Below, one piece after another: positions 1 through 5,182 of a stretch of DNA of 5,504 nucleotides. Each line of letters begins with the position of its first letter. Position 1 is the stretch's first letter. This DNA is from Methanobacteriota archaeon (GTDB taxonomy: Archaea; Iainarchaeota; Iainarchaeia; JAADDC01), in the NCBI GenBank assembly GCA_015662385.1, contig DQUH01000038.1, positions 1 through 5,504 of the forward strand, given 5' to 3'. The translations under genes were made by a program, and so were the position numbers. Below the pieces are notes generated by a model. It did no database searches. It was not told the DNA's origin and worked only from the letters and a program-made list of their open reading frames with translations.

Positions 1-439
1 GCATCAGGGGTTCAAAGGCTTCGAAGCTGAGCTTCGCCTCTATGTACCCCGTGTACGTCCCCCCTTCTTCGTCGCGCTCTATTTTGGATATCTCCGCGCT
101 AATTATGTGGATCCCCGGTTCTTTTTTCAGCTTGCGTAGCAGCTTTTCCAGCGCCTTTTTAGTCAGGGCTTCGTCAACGGCCTGCGCCTCTATCACGGCG
201 TATACCTGTATTCCCTCCACCGGTTCGAAGTCTTTCGGTTCCAGCGCTTCCCGTATGTTGTCAGCCAGCCGGTACTTCGGGGGGTAGCCCTCTTTCACGA
301 CGATCTTCAGCTTTATGAGCTTTTTCAGCGCGTCCAGGACGTCGCGGATGTCTTCTTTTAGCTCCTCGGCGAGCTCCTCAGGTGTTTTTTCACCCTCGTA
401 CAGGGCGAGCCCTACCCTCCTCTCGAGGTCTGAGAACAT
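1..439 (-). CDS. Hypothetical protein with winged-helix-like N-terminus (3' end outside window)
   Basis: The frame is open from the ATG at 439 to the window edge, giving 146 residues without a stop; the C-terminus is missing. Residues 1-60 look like a winged helix: helix 'RRVGLALYEG', helix 'TPEELAEEL', a recognition-like helix around 31-43, then a wing-like 'KEGYPPKYRLAD'. Residues 75-146 alternate strand, helix and strand (QVYAVIEAQ; a Lys/Leu-rich helix at 91-106; GIHIISAEISKI; TYTGYIEAKLSF), which suggests a ferredoxin-like alpha/beta domain. I cannot name the family; a DNA-binding or ligand-responsive regulator is an inference from shape only. The start is supported by the absence of any in-frame ATG, GTG or TTG just upstream. 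A weak AAGGT lies about 7 nt before the ATG, inside an inverted repeat at 443-460. The gene is divergent from the BofA-like gene, 52 nt away. The frame is confident, the function is unknown. Confidence 0.8.
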   Translation of the reverse strand, partial: MFSDLERRVGLALYEGEKTPEELAEELKEDIRDVLDALKKLIKLKIVVKEGYPPKYRLADNIREALEPKDFEPVEGIQVYAVIEAQAVDEALTKKALEKLLRKLKKEPGIHIISAEISKIERDEEGGTYTGYIEAKLSFEAFEPLM

Positions 440-442
440 GTT

Positions 443-460
443 ACTACCTTGAGGGGTAGT
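443..460. repeat. Inverted repeat ACTACC-N6-GGTAGT in divergent intergenic region
   Basis: Perfect 6-bp arms at 443-448 and 455-460 are separated by TTGAGG. The repeat ends 3 nt before the ATG of the minus-strand gene, so in its mRNA the 3' arm would include part of the weak ribosome-binding site AAGGT. It could be an operator for the wHTH-like protein or a small 5' hairpin. The repeat is seen directly, the role is inference. Confidence 0.5.
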
Positions 461-491
461 CTTGAAAAAGGGGTGAGGGCAAGTTTTCTGT

Positions 492-788
492 ATGGCGATT
501 GAGCTGAACGTGGACGCCACAATGGCCATGTCCGCCGTCAGGGAAGCCGTCCACGCCGACCCCGTTTTTCTGCTGGCGGGCATAGGCCTGGTAGCCCTCG
601 CAATATTCCTGGTCTTTTTCCTCAAGCGGGTCATTGTCAACTCCATACTCGGCCTGCTCGCCTTTGCAGTCCTCTGGTTCTTCGGCATCCGGCTCCCCTT
701 CCTCGTCACCCTTGTGGTCACCACAGTCTTCGGGCTGGCGGGGGTGGGCACCATGCTCCTCCTCTACTTCTTCGGGCTGTTGGGTTAG
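492..788 (+). CDS. BofA-family small integral membrane protein
   Basis: This is a 98-residue protein dominated by hydrophobic segments at about 25-44, 47-65 and 67-97, so it should sit in the membrane. Residues 45-56, with the core 'VNSILGLL', followed by a Phe-Gly-Ile segment and a closing hydrophobic stretch with 'FGLAGVG', match my knowledge of the BofA family (pro-sigmaK processing inhibitor). That family is named for Bacillus BofA, which holds the SpoIVFB protease inactive during sporulation; archaeal members exist but their role is not established. The length is near the family norm (about 85-100). The ATG at 492 has a GGTGAGG at 472-478, a rather long 13 nt away; Met11 and Met13 are alternative starts, which would shorten the soluble N-terminus. 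It diverges from the wHTH-like gene, with ppsA 55 nt downstream on the same strand. ppsA has its own promoter, so a shared function is not implied. Confidence 0.82.
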   Translation: MAIELNVDATMAMSAVREAVHADPVFLLAGIGLVALAIFLVFFLKRVIVNSILGLLAFAVLWFFGIRLPFLVTLVVTTVFGLAGVGTMLLLYFFGLLG

Positions 789-803
789 TACCCGCATCCA
801 GTG

Positions 804-841
804 GTTCTAATATACGTTTAAATCCTTACCCCGTTCTAATA
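804..841. repeat. Pair of 9-bp direct repeats GTTCTAATA flanking the ppsA TATA box
   Basis: GTTCTAATA occurs exactly at 804-812 and again at 833-841, 29 bp start to start, or a little under three helical turns. One copy lies just upstream of the TATA box and the other over the expected transcription start, ending 2 nt before the ppsA ATG. That placement suits a regulator binding both sides of the core promoter. The repeats are seen directly; the operator role is inference and the regulator is unknown. Confidence 0.5.
811..823 (+). promoter_or_regulatory. Archaeal TATA-box promoter of ppsA, probably leaderless
   Basis: TTTAAAT at 817-823, in the AT-rich stretch TATACGTTTAAAT, is an archaeal-type TATA box in a GC-rich setting. 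Archaeal transcription usually starts about 25-27 nt downstream of the box centre, which here falls at about 844-847, on the ppsA start codon. No Shine-Dalgarno-like sequence precedes that ATG. Both facts point to a leaderless mRNA. Confidence 0.65.
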
Positions 842-843
842 GC

Positions 844-3144
844 ATGAAGGTAGTAGTCTGGTTCAACGAGGTCGGTAAAGAGGACATAGCGCTCGTGGGC
901 GGTAAGGGCGCTAACCTCGGCGAGATGGCGCGGGCGGGTTTCCCCGTTCCCCCGGGTTTCATCGTTACCTCCGACGCGTACTTCTATTTCATAGAGCAGA
1001 CCGGTCTGAAGGAAAAGATAGCCGAGATTCTGAAGGGTCTGGACGTGGACGACACGGAGGACCTGGAGCGCCGGACTGCGGAGATCCGCAGGCTCATAGA
1101 GTCCACACCCATGCTCCCCGAGCTCGCCGTGGAGATAAAGAACGCCTACGCCCGCCTTGCAGAACTCGTGGGTTCTTCGGTGTTCCGCGACCCCCCCTTC
1201 GTAGCGGTCCGTTCTTCCGCCACCGCTGAAGACCTGCCGGAAGCGTCCTTCGCCGGACAGCAGGCGACCTTCATCTACGTGAAGGGCCCCGACGCCGTCA
1301 TAGAACACGTCAAAAAGTGCTGGGCGTCCCTGTTCACAGCCCGCGCAACTTACTACAGGGCGAAAAAAGGTTTCGACCACATGAAGGTGGGCCTTGCCGC
1401 CGTCGTCCAGAAGATGGTGGACTCCGAGGTCTCCGGCATCATGTTCACTGCCCACCCTGTAACCGGGGAGCAGAAGATCATCATAGAAGCGGGCTGGGGG
1501 CAGGGGGAAGCGATAGTTTCGGGCGCTGTAACGCCGGACAGGTACATAGTTGACAAGAACAGCTTCCAGATCCTGGAAAAGAAGGTATCCGAGCAGAAGG
1601 TGATGATCGTCCGCGGGCCCGACGGCGGTTCCCGGGAAGTGGAGGTGCCCCCCGAGATGCGGGCGAAGCAGAAACTGCCCGACGACAAGATCGTGGCGCT
1701 GGCAAAGATCGGAGTTAAGATCGAGGAGCACTACGGCCACCCGCAGGACATAGAGTGGGCCATGGAGAACGGGAAGCTCTACATACTGCAGTCCAGGAAC
1801 ATCACCACCATCGGGAAGTTCTCGGAGATGCGTTCCGCTGCGGAGGGGACGGACGCCGCCCCCGTCCTCAAGGGCCTGCCTGCGTCCCCGGGCTACGCCT
1901 CGGGGACTGTGAAGGTTATCCGGGACATCTCCGAGCTCTCCAAGGTGCAGAAGGGGGACGTGCTGGTCACCACCATGACCACCCCCGATATGGTCCCCGC
2001 CATGGAGCGGGCCGCAGCCATAGTCACGGACGAGGGCGGGATGACCTGCCACGCCGCCATCGTGTCCCGCGAGCTCGGGATCCCCGCGGTGGTCGGTACC
2101 GAGAAGGCAACGGAGGTCCTGAAGGACGGCGACGTTGTCACCGTTGACGCCTACAAGGGGCTGGTCTACAAAGGCGTGGTGGGAGAGACGGGCAGGGAAG
2201 AGAAGAAAGTGGAGGTGGTCCGCCCGTGTCGCGGGCACCACATCACCGCGACCATGGTCAAGGTCAACGTGGCCATGCCCGAGGCTGCCGAAAGGGCTGC
2301 CAGAACGGGGGCGGACGGCGTCGGGCTCCTCCGCGCCGAGCACATGATCACAGCCACGGGCAAGCACCCGGCGTGGTTCGTAAGGAACGGCAGGACGGAC
2401 GAGCTAGTGGAGGCAGTGAAAAAGGGGATACGCACGGTGGCGGAAAAGTTCTACCCGAAGCCCGTCTGGTACAGGACGTTTGACGCGCGGACCGACGAGT
2501 TCAGGAACCTGCAGGGCGGCGAGGAAGAGCCAGAAGAGGACAACCCCATGCTGGGCTGGCACGGCATACGCAGGTCCCTGGACCAGCCGGAGATCATAAC
2601 GGCGGAGTTCAGGGCGATAAAGGAGCTCCGGGAAGAGGGCATCGACAACGTGGGGGTTATGCTCCCCTTCGTCATCCACCCCGACGAGCTGCTCCGCGCG
2701 AAGGAACTGGCGATGGAAGTCGGTCTCGTGCCCCACAGGGACGTGGACTTCGGCATCATGGTTGAGACGCCCGCGGCAGCCCTGCGCATAGACGACTTCA
2801 TCGATGAAGGGATAGACTTCCTCTCCTTCGGCACCAACGACCTCACCCAGCTCACCCTCGGCGTTGACAGGAACAACGCGCTGGTCCAGAAGCACTTTGA
2901 CGAGATGCACCCCGCGGTCATCGACCTCATATCCTACGTGATAACCACCGCCAGGGAGGCGGGCGTGGAGACGTCCATATGCGGTCAGGCCGGCTCTTAC
3001 CCCTCAATGGTCCGCAGGCTCGTGCGCCTGGGCATCGACAGCATATCGGCGAACATCGACGCGGTCCAGAAGATACGCGAGGTTGTTTACAGGGAGGAGA
3101 GGCGCCTGATGCTGGAGGCTGCCAGGAGGTCCCTCTCCGAATAA
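844..3144 (+). CDS. ppsA: Phosphoenolpyruvate synthase (pyruvate, water dikinase)
   Basis: The enzyme converts pyruvate, ATP and water to PEP, AMP and phosphate, the entry step of gluconeogenesis in the cytoplasm. All domains of the family are present in 766 residues (family usually about 750-820). The N-terminal ATP-grasp domain (about 1-330) has 'GGKGANLGEM' at 19-28 and 'VRSSATAEDLPEASFAGQQ' from 122. The swivelling phosphohistidine domain has 'GGMTCHAA' with catalytic His403. The C-terminal PEP/pyruvate TIM barrel (about 460-755) has 'GLLRAEH' (Arg497), 'WYRTFDARTDEF' (Arg544), 'VETPAAALR' (metal ligand Glu641), 'FGTNDLTQ' (Asp666) and 'CGQAG' with general acid/base Cys713. No key residue is missing. 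The ATG at 844 follows a TATA box at leaderless spacing. The DUF134 gene follows after 15 nt and may be co-transcribed. Some archaea use this enzyme in the glycolytic direction, so direction in vivo cannot be read here. Pyruvate phosphate dikinase is less likely because it is longer (about 870 residues). Confidence 0.97.
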   Translation: MKVVVWFNEVGKEDIALVGGKGANLGEMARAGFPVPPGFIVTSDAYFYFIEQTGLKEKIAEILKGLDVDDTEDLERRTAEIRRLIESTPMLPELAVEIKNAYARLAELVGSSVFRDPPFVAVRSSATAEDLPEASFAGQQATFIYVKGPDAVIEHVKKCWASLFTARATYYRAKKGFDHMKVGLAAVVQKMVDSEVSGIMFTAHPVTGEQKIIIEAGWGQGEAIVSGAVTPDRYIVDKNSFQILEKKVSEQKVMIVRGPDGGSREVEVPPEMRAKQKLPDDKIVALAKIGVKIEEHYGHPQDIEWAMENGKLYILQSRNITTIGKFSEMRSAAEGTDAAPVLKGLPASPGYASGTVKVIRDISELSKVQKGDVLVTTMTTPDMVPAMERAAAIVTDEGGMTCHAAIVSRELGIPAVVGTEKATEVLKDGDVVTVDAYKGLVYKGVVGETGREEKKVEVVRPCRGHHITATMVKVNVAMPEAAERAARTGADGVGLLRAEHMITATGKHPAWFVRNGRTDELVEAVKKGIRTVAEKFYPKPVWYRTFDARTDEFRNLQGGEEEPEEDNPMLGWHGIRRSLDQPEIITAEFRAIKELREEGIDNVGVMLPFVIHPDELLRAKELAMEVGLVPHRDVDFGIMVETPAAALRIDDFIDEGIDFLSFGTNDLTQLTLGVDRNNALVQKHFDEMHPAVIDLISYVITTAREAGVETSICGQAGSYPSMVRRLVRLGIDSISANIDAVQKIREVVYREERRLMLEAARRSLSE

Positions 3145-3159
3145 ACCCCTTTATTCCCC

Positions 3160-3450
3160 GTGGAGAACATGTTGAACCGCAGGAAGGGGAGGCCCCCCAC
3201 CGCGAAACGCGTTACTTACAACTATCTTCCCCGGGAGTTCTACGTGGAGGGTGCCGTGGAGTCTGTGGTGCTCGACGTTTTCGAGCTGGAAGCCCTGCGC
3301 CTCGTTGACTGTGAAGGGTTAAGCCTGCAGGGCGCCGCGGAGCGCATGGGCACCTCCCGGTCAACCGTGTGGCGTTTACTCCGCAGGGGGAGGAGGAAGC
3401 TTGCGGACGCAGTTGTCCACGGTAAGAGGATAGTGTTGAAGGGGCGGTGA
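3160..3450 (+). CDS. DUF134 / UPF0251 family predicted DNA-binding protein
   Basis: The 96-residue basic protein matches the DUF134 family: 'ELEALRLVDCEGLS' at 42-55 followed by a helix-turn-helix at about 55-77 ('AAERMGTSRSTVWRLLRRGR') and a short basic tail ('VVHGKRIVLKGR'). The HTH resembles sigma-70 region 4 in spacing. Members are predicted DNA-binding proteins of unknown targets. No cysteine cluster or NifX-like C-terminal domain is seen, unlike longer relatives. The start is uncertain: GTG at 3160, ATG at 3169 (residue 4) or TTG at 3172 (residue 5). The only SD-like motif, GGAG at 3162-3165, is 3 nt from the ATG, which is short, and 6 nt from the TTG. The gene begins 15 nt after ppsA, so co-transcription is likely, although TTTATT at 3150-3155 is AT-rich. 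Its stop codon abuts the dnaG stop. A role in controlling ppsA is possible but is only positional inference. Confidence 0.88.
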   Translation: MENMLNRRKGRPPTAKRVTYNYLPREFYVEGAVESVVLDVFELEALRLVDCEGLSLQGAAERMGTSRSTVWRLLRRGRRKLADAVVHGKRIVLKGR

Positions 3451-3453
3451 TCA
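3448..3453. other. Abutting convergent stop codons forming TGATCA
   Basis: The plus-strand DUF134 gene ends with TGA at 3448-3450 and the minus-strand dnaG ends with TGA read from 3453 to 3451. Together they make the palindrome TGATCA with no base between genes. There is no room for an intergenic terminator, so each transcript must end inside, or antisense to, the other gene. Confidence 0.9.
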
Positions 3454-4638
3454 GTCGGCGTATATGATGAGCCCTTCCGGCACCCTCTCGAGCTTCGTCT
3501 TCTTCACGCTCACCAGGTACTTTACCCCCTTGGACGCGGCGGCGTCCACCAGCCTCAGCGTGGCTATCCCGTCCATTATTATGGCGTGGGCCCTGTCGAT
3601 CTCCTTGAGCTGCTTCCATATCTCCCTCACTGGGACTTCAGCCACCACTTTGTTGTTCTCGTCGAGGATCCTGGCGGTCAGCGAGCCCTTCAGCTCCTCG
3701 AAGATCTTCAGGTACTCCTCCGGAACAGGGGGTCTGCTCTTTTCTTCCTCTTTGTTCTCGCCGTTCTTTGACGCTTTCTTTGCCTTTTTCTTGGATTCTT
3801 CTCTCTTTGCAGCGGGGATTACGTAGTCTTCCGCGGGGATCTTCCTCCTAAGGCATTTAAGTATCTCTTTCTGCGTTAGCTCCTCCACCTCTTTCCCGTC
3901 AGGGGCCTTTGTTACAAAGTCCACATCTGCCTTCTGGAGCATTTCCCTGGTTATGAGGTCTCCACCGCGGTCGCCGTCCACGAAAAGGGTGGTGGTCTTC
4001 CTGCGGGAGAGGTCCACTATGGTTTTCGGCACCCTGTTACCGTTTATCGCTATGACGTTCTTTATGCCGTGCTTCAGCAGGTTTATCACGTCTGCCCTCC
4101 CCTCCACCACTATGATCTCCTCTGCCTCGTCCACCTCTGGGCCCGCCGGCAGTTTTTCCGGGCCGTAGTGCGTGACCTCGCTTATCCTCAGCTCGCTCTT
4201 CACCTTCTCGATTACCTCCTTGGTGTCCGGGATCTCTTCGGACAGCATGCGGTTCAGGAGTTCCTTGGCGCGTTCTACAACGTACCTCCTTTTCACGTCC
4301 CTTGTATCTTCTATCCGCTCTACAACGATCTTCGCTTCGTAGGGCCCCACCCTATCCACAGTCTCCAGCGCAGCCCCTATTATCGCGGTCTCCACCATTC
4401 CGAGGCCTGAGGGTATTATCACAGTACCCGTTGTCTTTCCGTTCTTGTGCGTGAGCTCCGCCTCTATCCGCCCGATCCTCCCGGTCTTCTGGAGCTCGCG
4501 CATCTCCAGTTCGTCCCCGAGCAGGCCTTCGGTCTGGCCAAAGATCGCTCCGATGACGTCCGGTTTGTCCACGAGCCCGTTAACCTCGATGCTTGCACGG
4601 ATGAGGTATTTTACCGAGTCTATGTATATTTTTCCCAT
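3451..4638 (-). CDS. dnaG: Archaeal DnaG (primase-like Toprim protein, exosome subunit)
   Basis: This 395-residue protein has the archaeal DnaG signature 'DKPDVIGAIFGQTEGLLG' near its N-terminus. Its central Toprim domain carries 'VVEGRAD' (Glu179) and 'VDGDRGGD' (Asp221, Asp223, Asp227), the acidic residues expected to bind Mg2+. A Lys/Glu/Ser-rich, probably disordered linker at about 276-304 leads to a conserved C-terminal domain with 'DGIATLRLVDAA'. In studied archaea DnaG has weak primer-synthesis activity and is also a stable exosome subunit that associates with Csl4 and favours A-rich RNA; which role dominates here cannot be told. I chose the ATG at 4638 over the GTG at 4647 because GGTGAT lies 4 nt before it, ideal for the 16S tail, and the GTG overlaps that motif. 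The gene overlaps the upstream Toprim gene by 59 nt and should be translated from the same mRNA. It converges with the DUF134 gene with no gap. Confidence 0.96.
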   Translation of the reverse strand: MGKIYIDSVKYLIRASIEVNGLVDKPDVIGAIFGQTEGLLGDELEMRELQKTGRIGRIEAELTHKNGKTTGTVIIPSGLGMVETAIIGAALETVDRVGPYEAKIVVERIEDTRDVKRRYVVERAKELLNRMLSEEIPDTKEVIEKVKSELRISEVTHYGPEKLPAGPEVDEAEEIIVVEGRADVINLLKHGIKNVIAINGNRVPKTIVDLSRRKTTTLFVDGDRGGDLITREMLQKADVDFVTKAPDGKEVEELTQKEILKCLRRKIPAEDYVIPAAKREESKKKAKKASKNGENKEEEKSRPPVPEEYLKIFEELKGSLTARILDENNKVVAEVPVREIWKQLKEIDRAHAIIMDGIATLRLVDAAASKGVKYLVSVKKTKLERVPEGLIIYAD

Positions 4639-5014
4639 GAGTATCACCCCTCTCTATCTTCTCCACGGTCCGGTGCAGGGTTTCTATGTGGGTGATCCGG
4701 AACACCCTCCTCAGCTCAGCCCTCAGCTGCCAGTCCACCCGGATCCCTGCGGAGTACAGGGCGAGCCCTATTCTCACTGCCAGGCGTCTGCCCGCCCTGT
4801 CGTAGTCCGTTAGCACCACCGCCCTGCGCACTCCCCTTTCCGCCAGCGCGTCCGCCATGTCCACGATGGAAGGGTATTTATTGAGCATGTCCGTGCGGCG
4901 GACCCCGAGCTGCTGCAGGGCTTCCACGTCCTTCTTCCCCTCAACGATAACCATAAAGTCGCTGGATGGATCACTAAGGGCTTCCAGAATCCTTTCAGCT
5001 GCAGGGGTGAGCAT
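4580..5014 (-). CDS. Small Toprim-domain protein (UPF0292 / COG1658-like)
   Basis: The 144-residue protein is essentially one Toprim domain: 'FMVIVEGKKDVEALQQLGV' with Glu25, and 'VVLTDYDRAGRR' with Asp70 and Asp72, the acidic residues that bind metal in primases, topoisomerases and RNase M5. The family is listed as small primase-like proteins of unknown biochemical role; RNase M5-like RNA processing and primer-related chemistry both remain possible. The ATG at 5014 is the only standard start after an in-frame TGA near 5066-5068. A weak GGTG lies about 8 nt before it, within a palindrome. The gene is upstream of dnaG on the same strand and overlaps it by 59 nt, so the last 19 or so residues (Lys/His/Pro-rich, from about 126) are read from dnaG DNA in another frame. 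That tail has no Toprim character and may be a recent extension. The order suggests an operon and possible work on the same RNA or DNA substrates. Confidence 0.88.
   Translation of the reverse strand: MLTPAAERILEALSDPSSDFMVIVEGKKDVEALQQLGVRRTDMLNKYPSIVDMADALAERGVRRAVVLTDYDRAGRRLAVRIGLALYSAGIRVDWQLRAELRRVFRITHIETLHRTVEKIERGDTHGKNIHRLGKIPHPCKHRG
4643..4654 (-). promoter_or_regulatory. Shine-Dalgarno site of dnaG inside the upstream gene
   Basis: On the minus strand GAGAGGGGTGAT ends 4 nt before the ATG at 4638. GGTGAT is an exact match to part of the consensus GGAGGTGAT complementary to archaeal 16S rRNA. This site decides the dnaG start, and it lies within codons of the Toprim gene. Confidence 0.75.
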
Positions 5015-5021
5015 GACGATG

Positions 5022-5033
5022 CACCACGTGGTG
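5022..5033. repeat. Perfect 12-bp palindrome before the Toprim-dnaG operon
   Basis: CACCACGTGGTG at 5022-5033 is its own reverse complement and ends 8 nt before the Toprim start codon. On the mRNA it can fold as CACC-ACGT-GGTG, hiding the only SD-like GGTG. It may instead be a dimeric operator. The palindrome is seen directly, the function is inferred. Confidence 0.5.
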
Positions 5034-5120
5034 AGGAGGGTGTACTGCGCCTGGTTGACCGCCTTTCATCTTTTGTCGGGCGGCCACCCTCGGCGCAGCT
5101 ACAAGTATTCATGGGGTGTT

Positions 5121-5130
5121 ATTTTTAAAT
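5121..5130 (-). promoter_or_regulatory. TATA box of the Toprim-dnaG operon
   Basis: The minus strand reads ATTTAAAAAT, a strong archaeal TATA box in a GC-rich setting. The start of transcription would be expected near 5100, leaving an untranslated leader of about 85 nt before the Toprim ATG, which includes the palindrome at 5022-5033. No competing AT-rich box is closer to that gene. Confidence 0.55.
5121..5130 (+). promoter_or_regulatory. hjc: TATA box of hjc (same element, opposite strand)
   Basis: The plus strand reads ATTTTTAAAT. Transcription would start near 5152, giving a leader of about 30 nt that contains AAGGTG at 5167-5172 ahead of the GTG at 5183. It is the only convincing TATA element upstream of hjc, and it is the same one proposed for the divergent operon. 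A small dyad GGTG-G-CACC at 5139-5147 lies between box and start point. Confidence 0.55.
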
Positions 5131-5182
5131 GCTGGACCGGTGGCACCAGTTAGTATTTTCTTTCCAAAGGTGTTATTATCCC

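Noticed and set aside
444..797. A 117-codon open frame on the minus strand over the BofA-like gene
   Set aside because: The product is a Glu/Gly/Asp-rich, low-complexity mirror of the membrane protein codons. The plus-strand frame has family motifs and hydrophobic segments that explain the DNA.
826..2367. A 513-codon open frame on the minus strand opposite ppsA
   Set aside because: It is exactly antisense to a confidently identified enzyme. Its product is Gly/His/Asp/Leu-rich without recognisable domains, as expected when a GC-rich gene is read backwards in register.
2404..2930. Two overlapping minus-strand open frames of 168 and 159 codons opposite the ppsA C-terminus
   Set aside because: The sense frame encodes the catalytic TIM barrel with intact motifs; neither antisense frame shows any domain.
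4639..4647. GTG at 4647 as the start of dnaG
   Set aside because: It overlaps the GGTGAT Shine-Dalgarno site that is ideally placed for the ATG at 4638; homologues also begin close to this Met.
4445..4813. A plus-strand 122-codon frame across the dnaG/Toprim junction
   Set aside because: It is antisense to two supported genes and has low-complexity Ser/Pro/Arg content; no ribosome-binding site or promoter supports it.
4810..5112. A minus-strand 100-codon frame starting in the predicted leader of the Toprim gene
   Set aside because: Its ATG lies near or upstream of the predicted start of transcription, the product is Arg/Ser/Pro-rich, and most of it overlaps the well supported Toprim frame in another register.
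5129..5182. An 18-residue N-terminal extension of Hjc from the ATG at 5129
   Set aside because: The ATG sits in the TATA box, and the extension (Trp/His/Cys/Tyr-containing) is unlike Hjc proteins, which begin at the Tyr-Arg-Lys-Gly motif.
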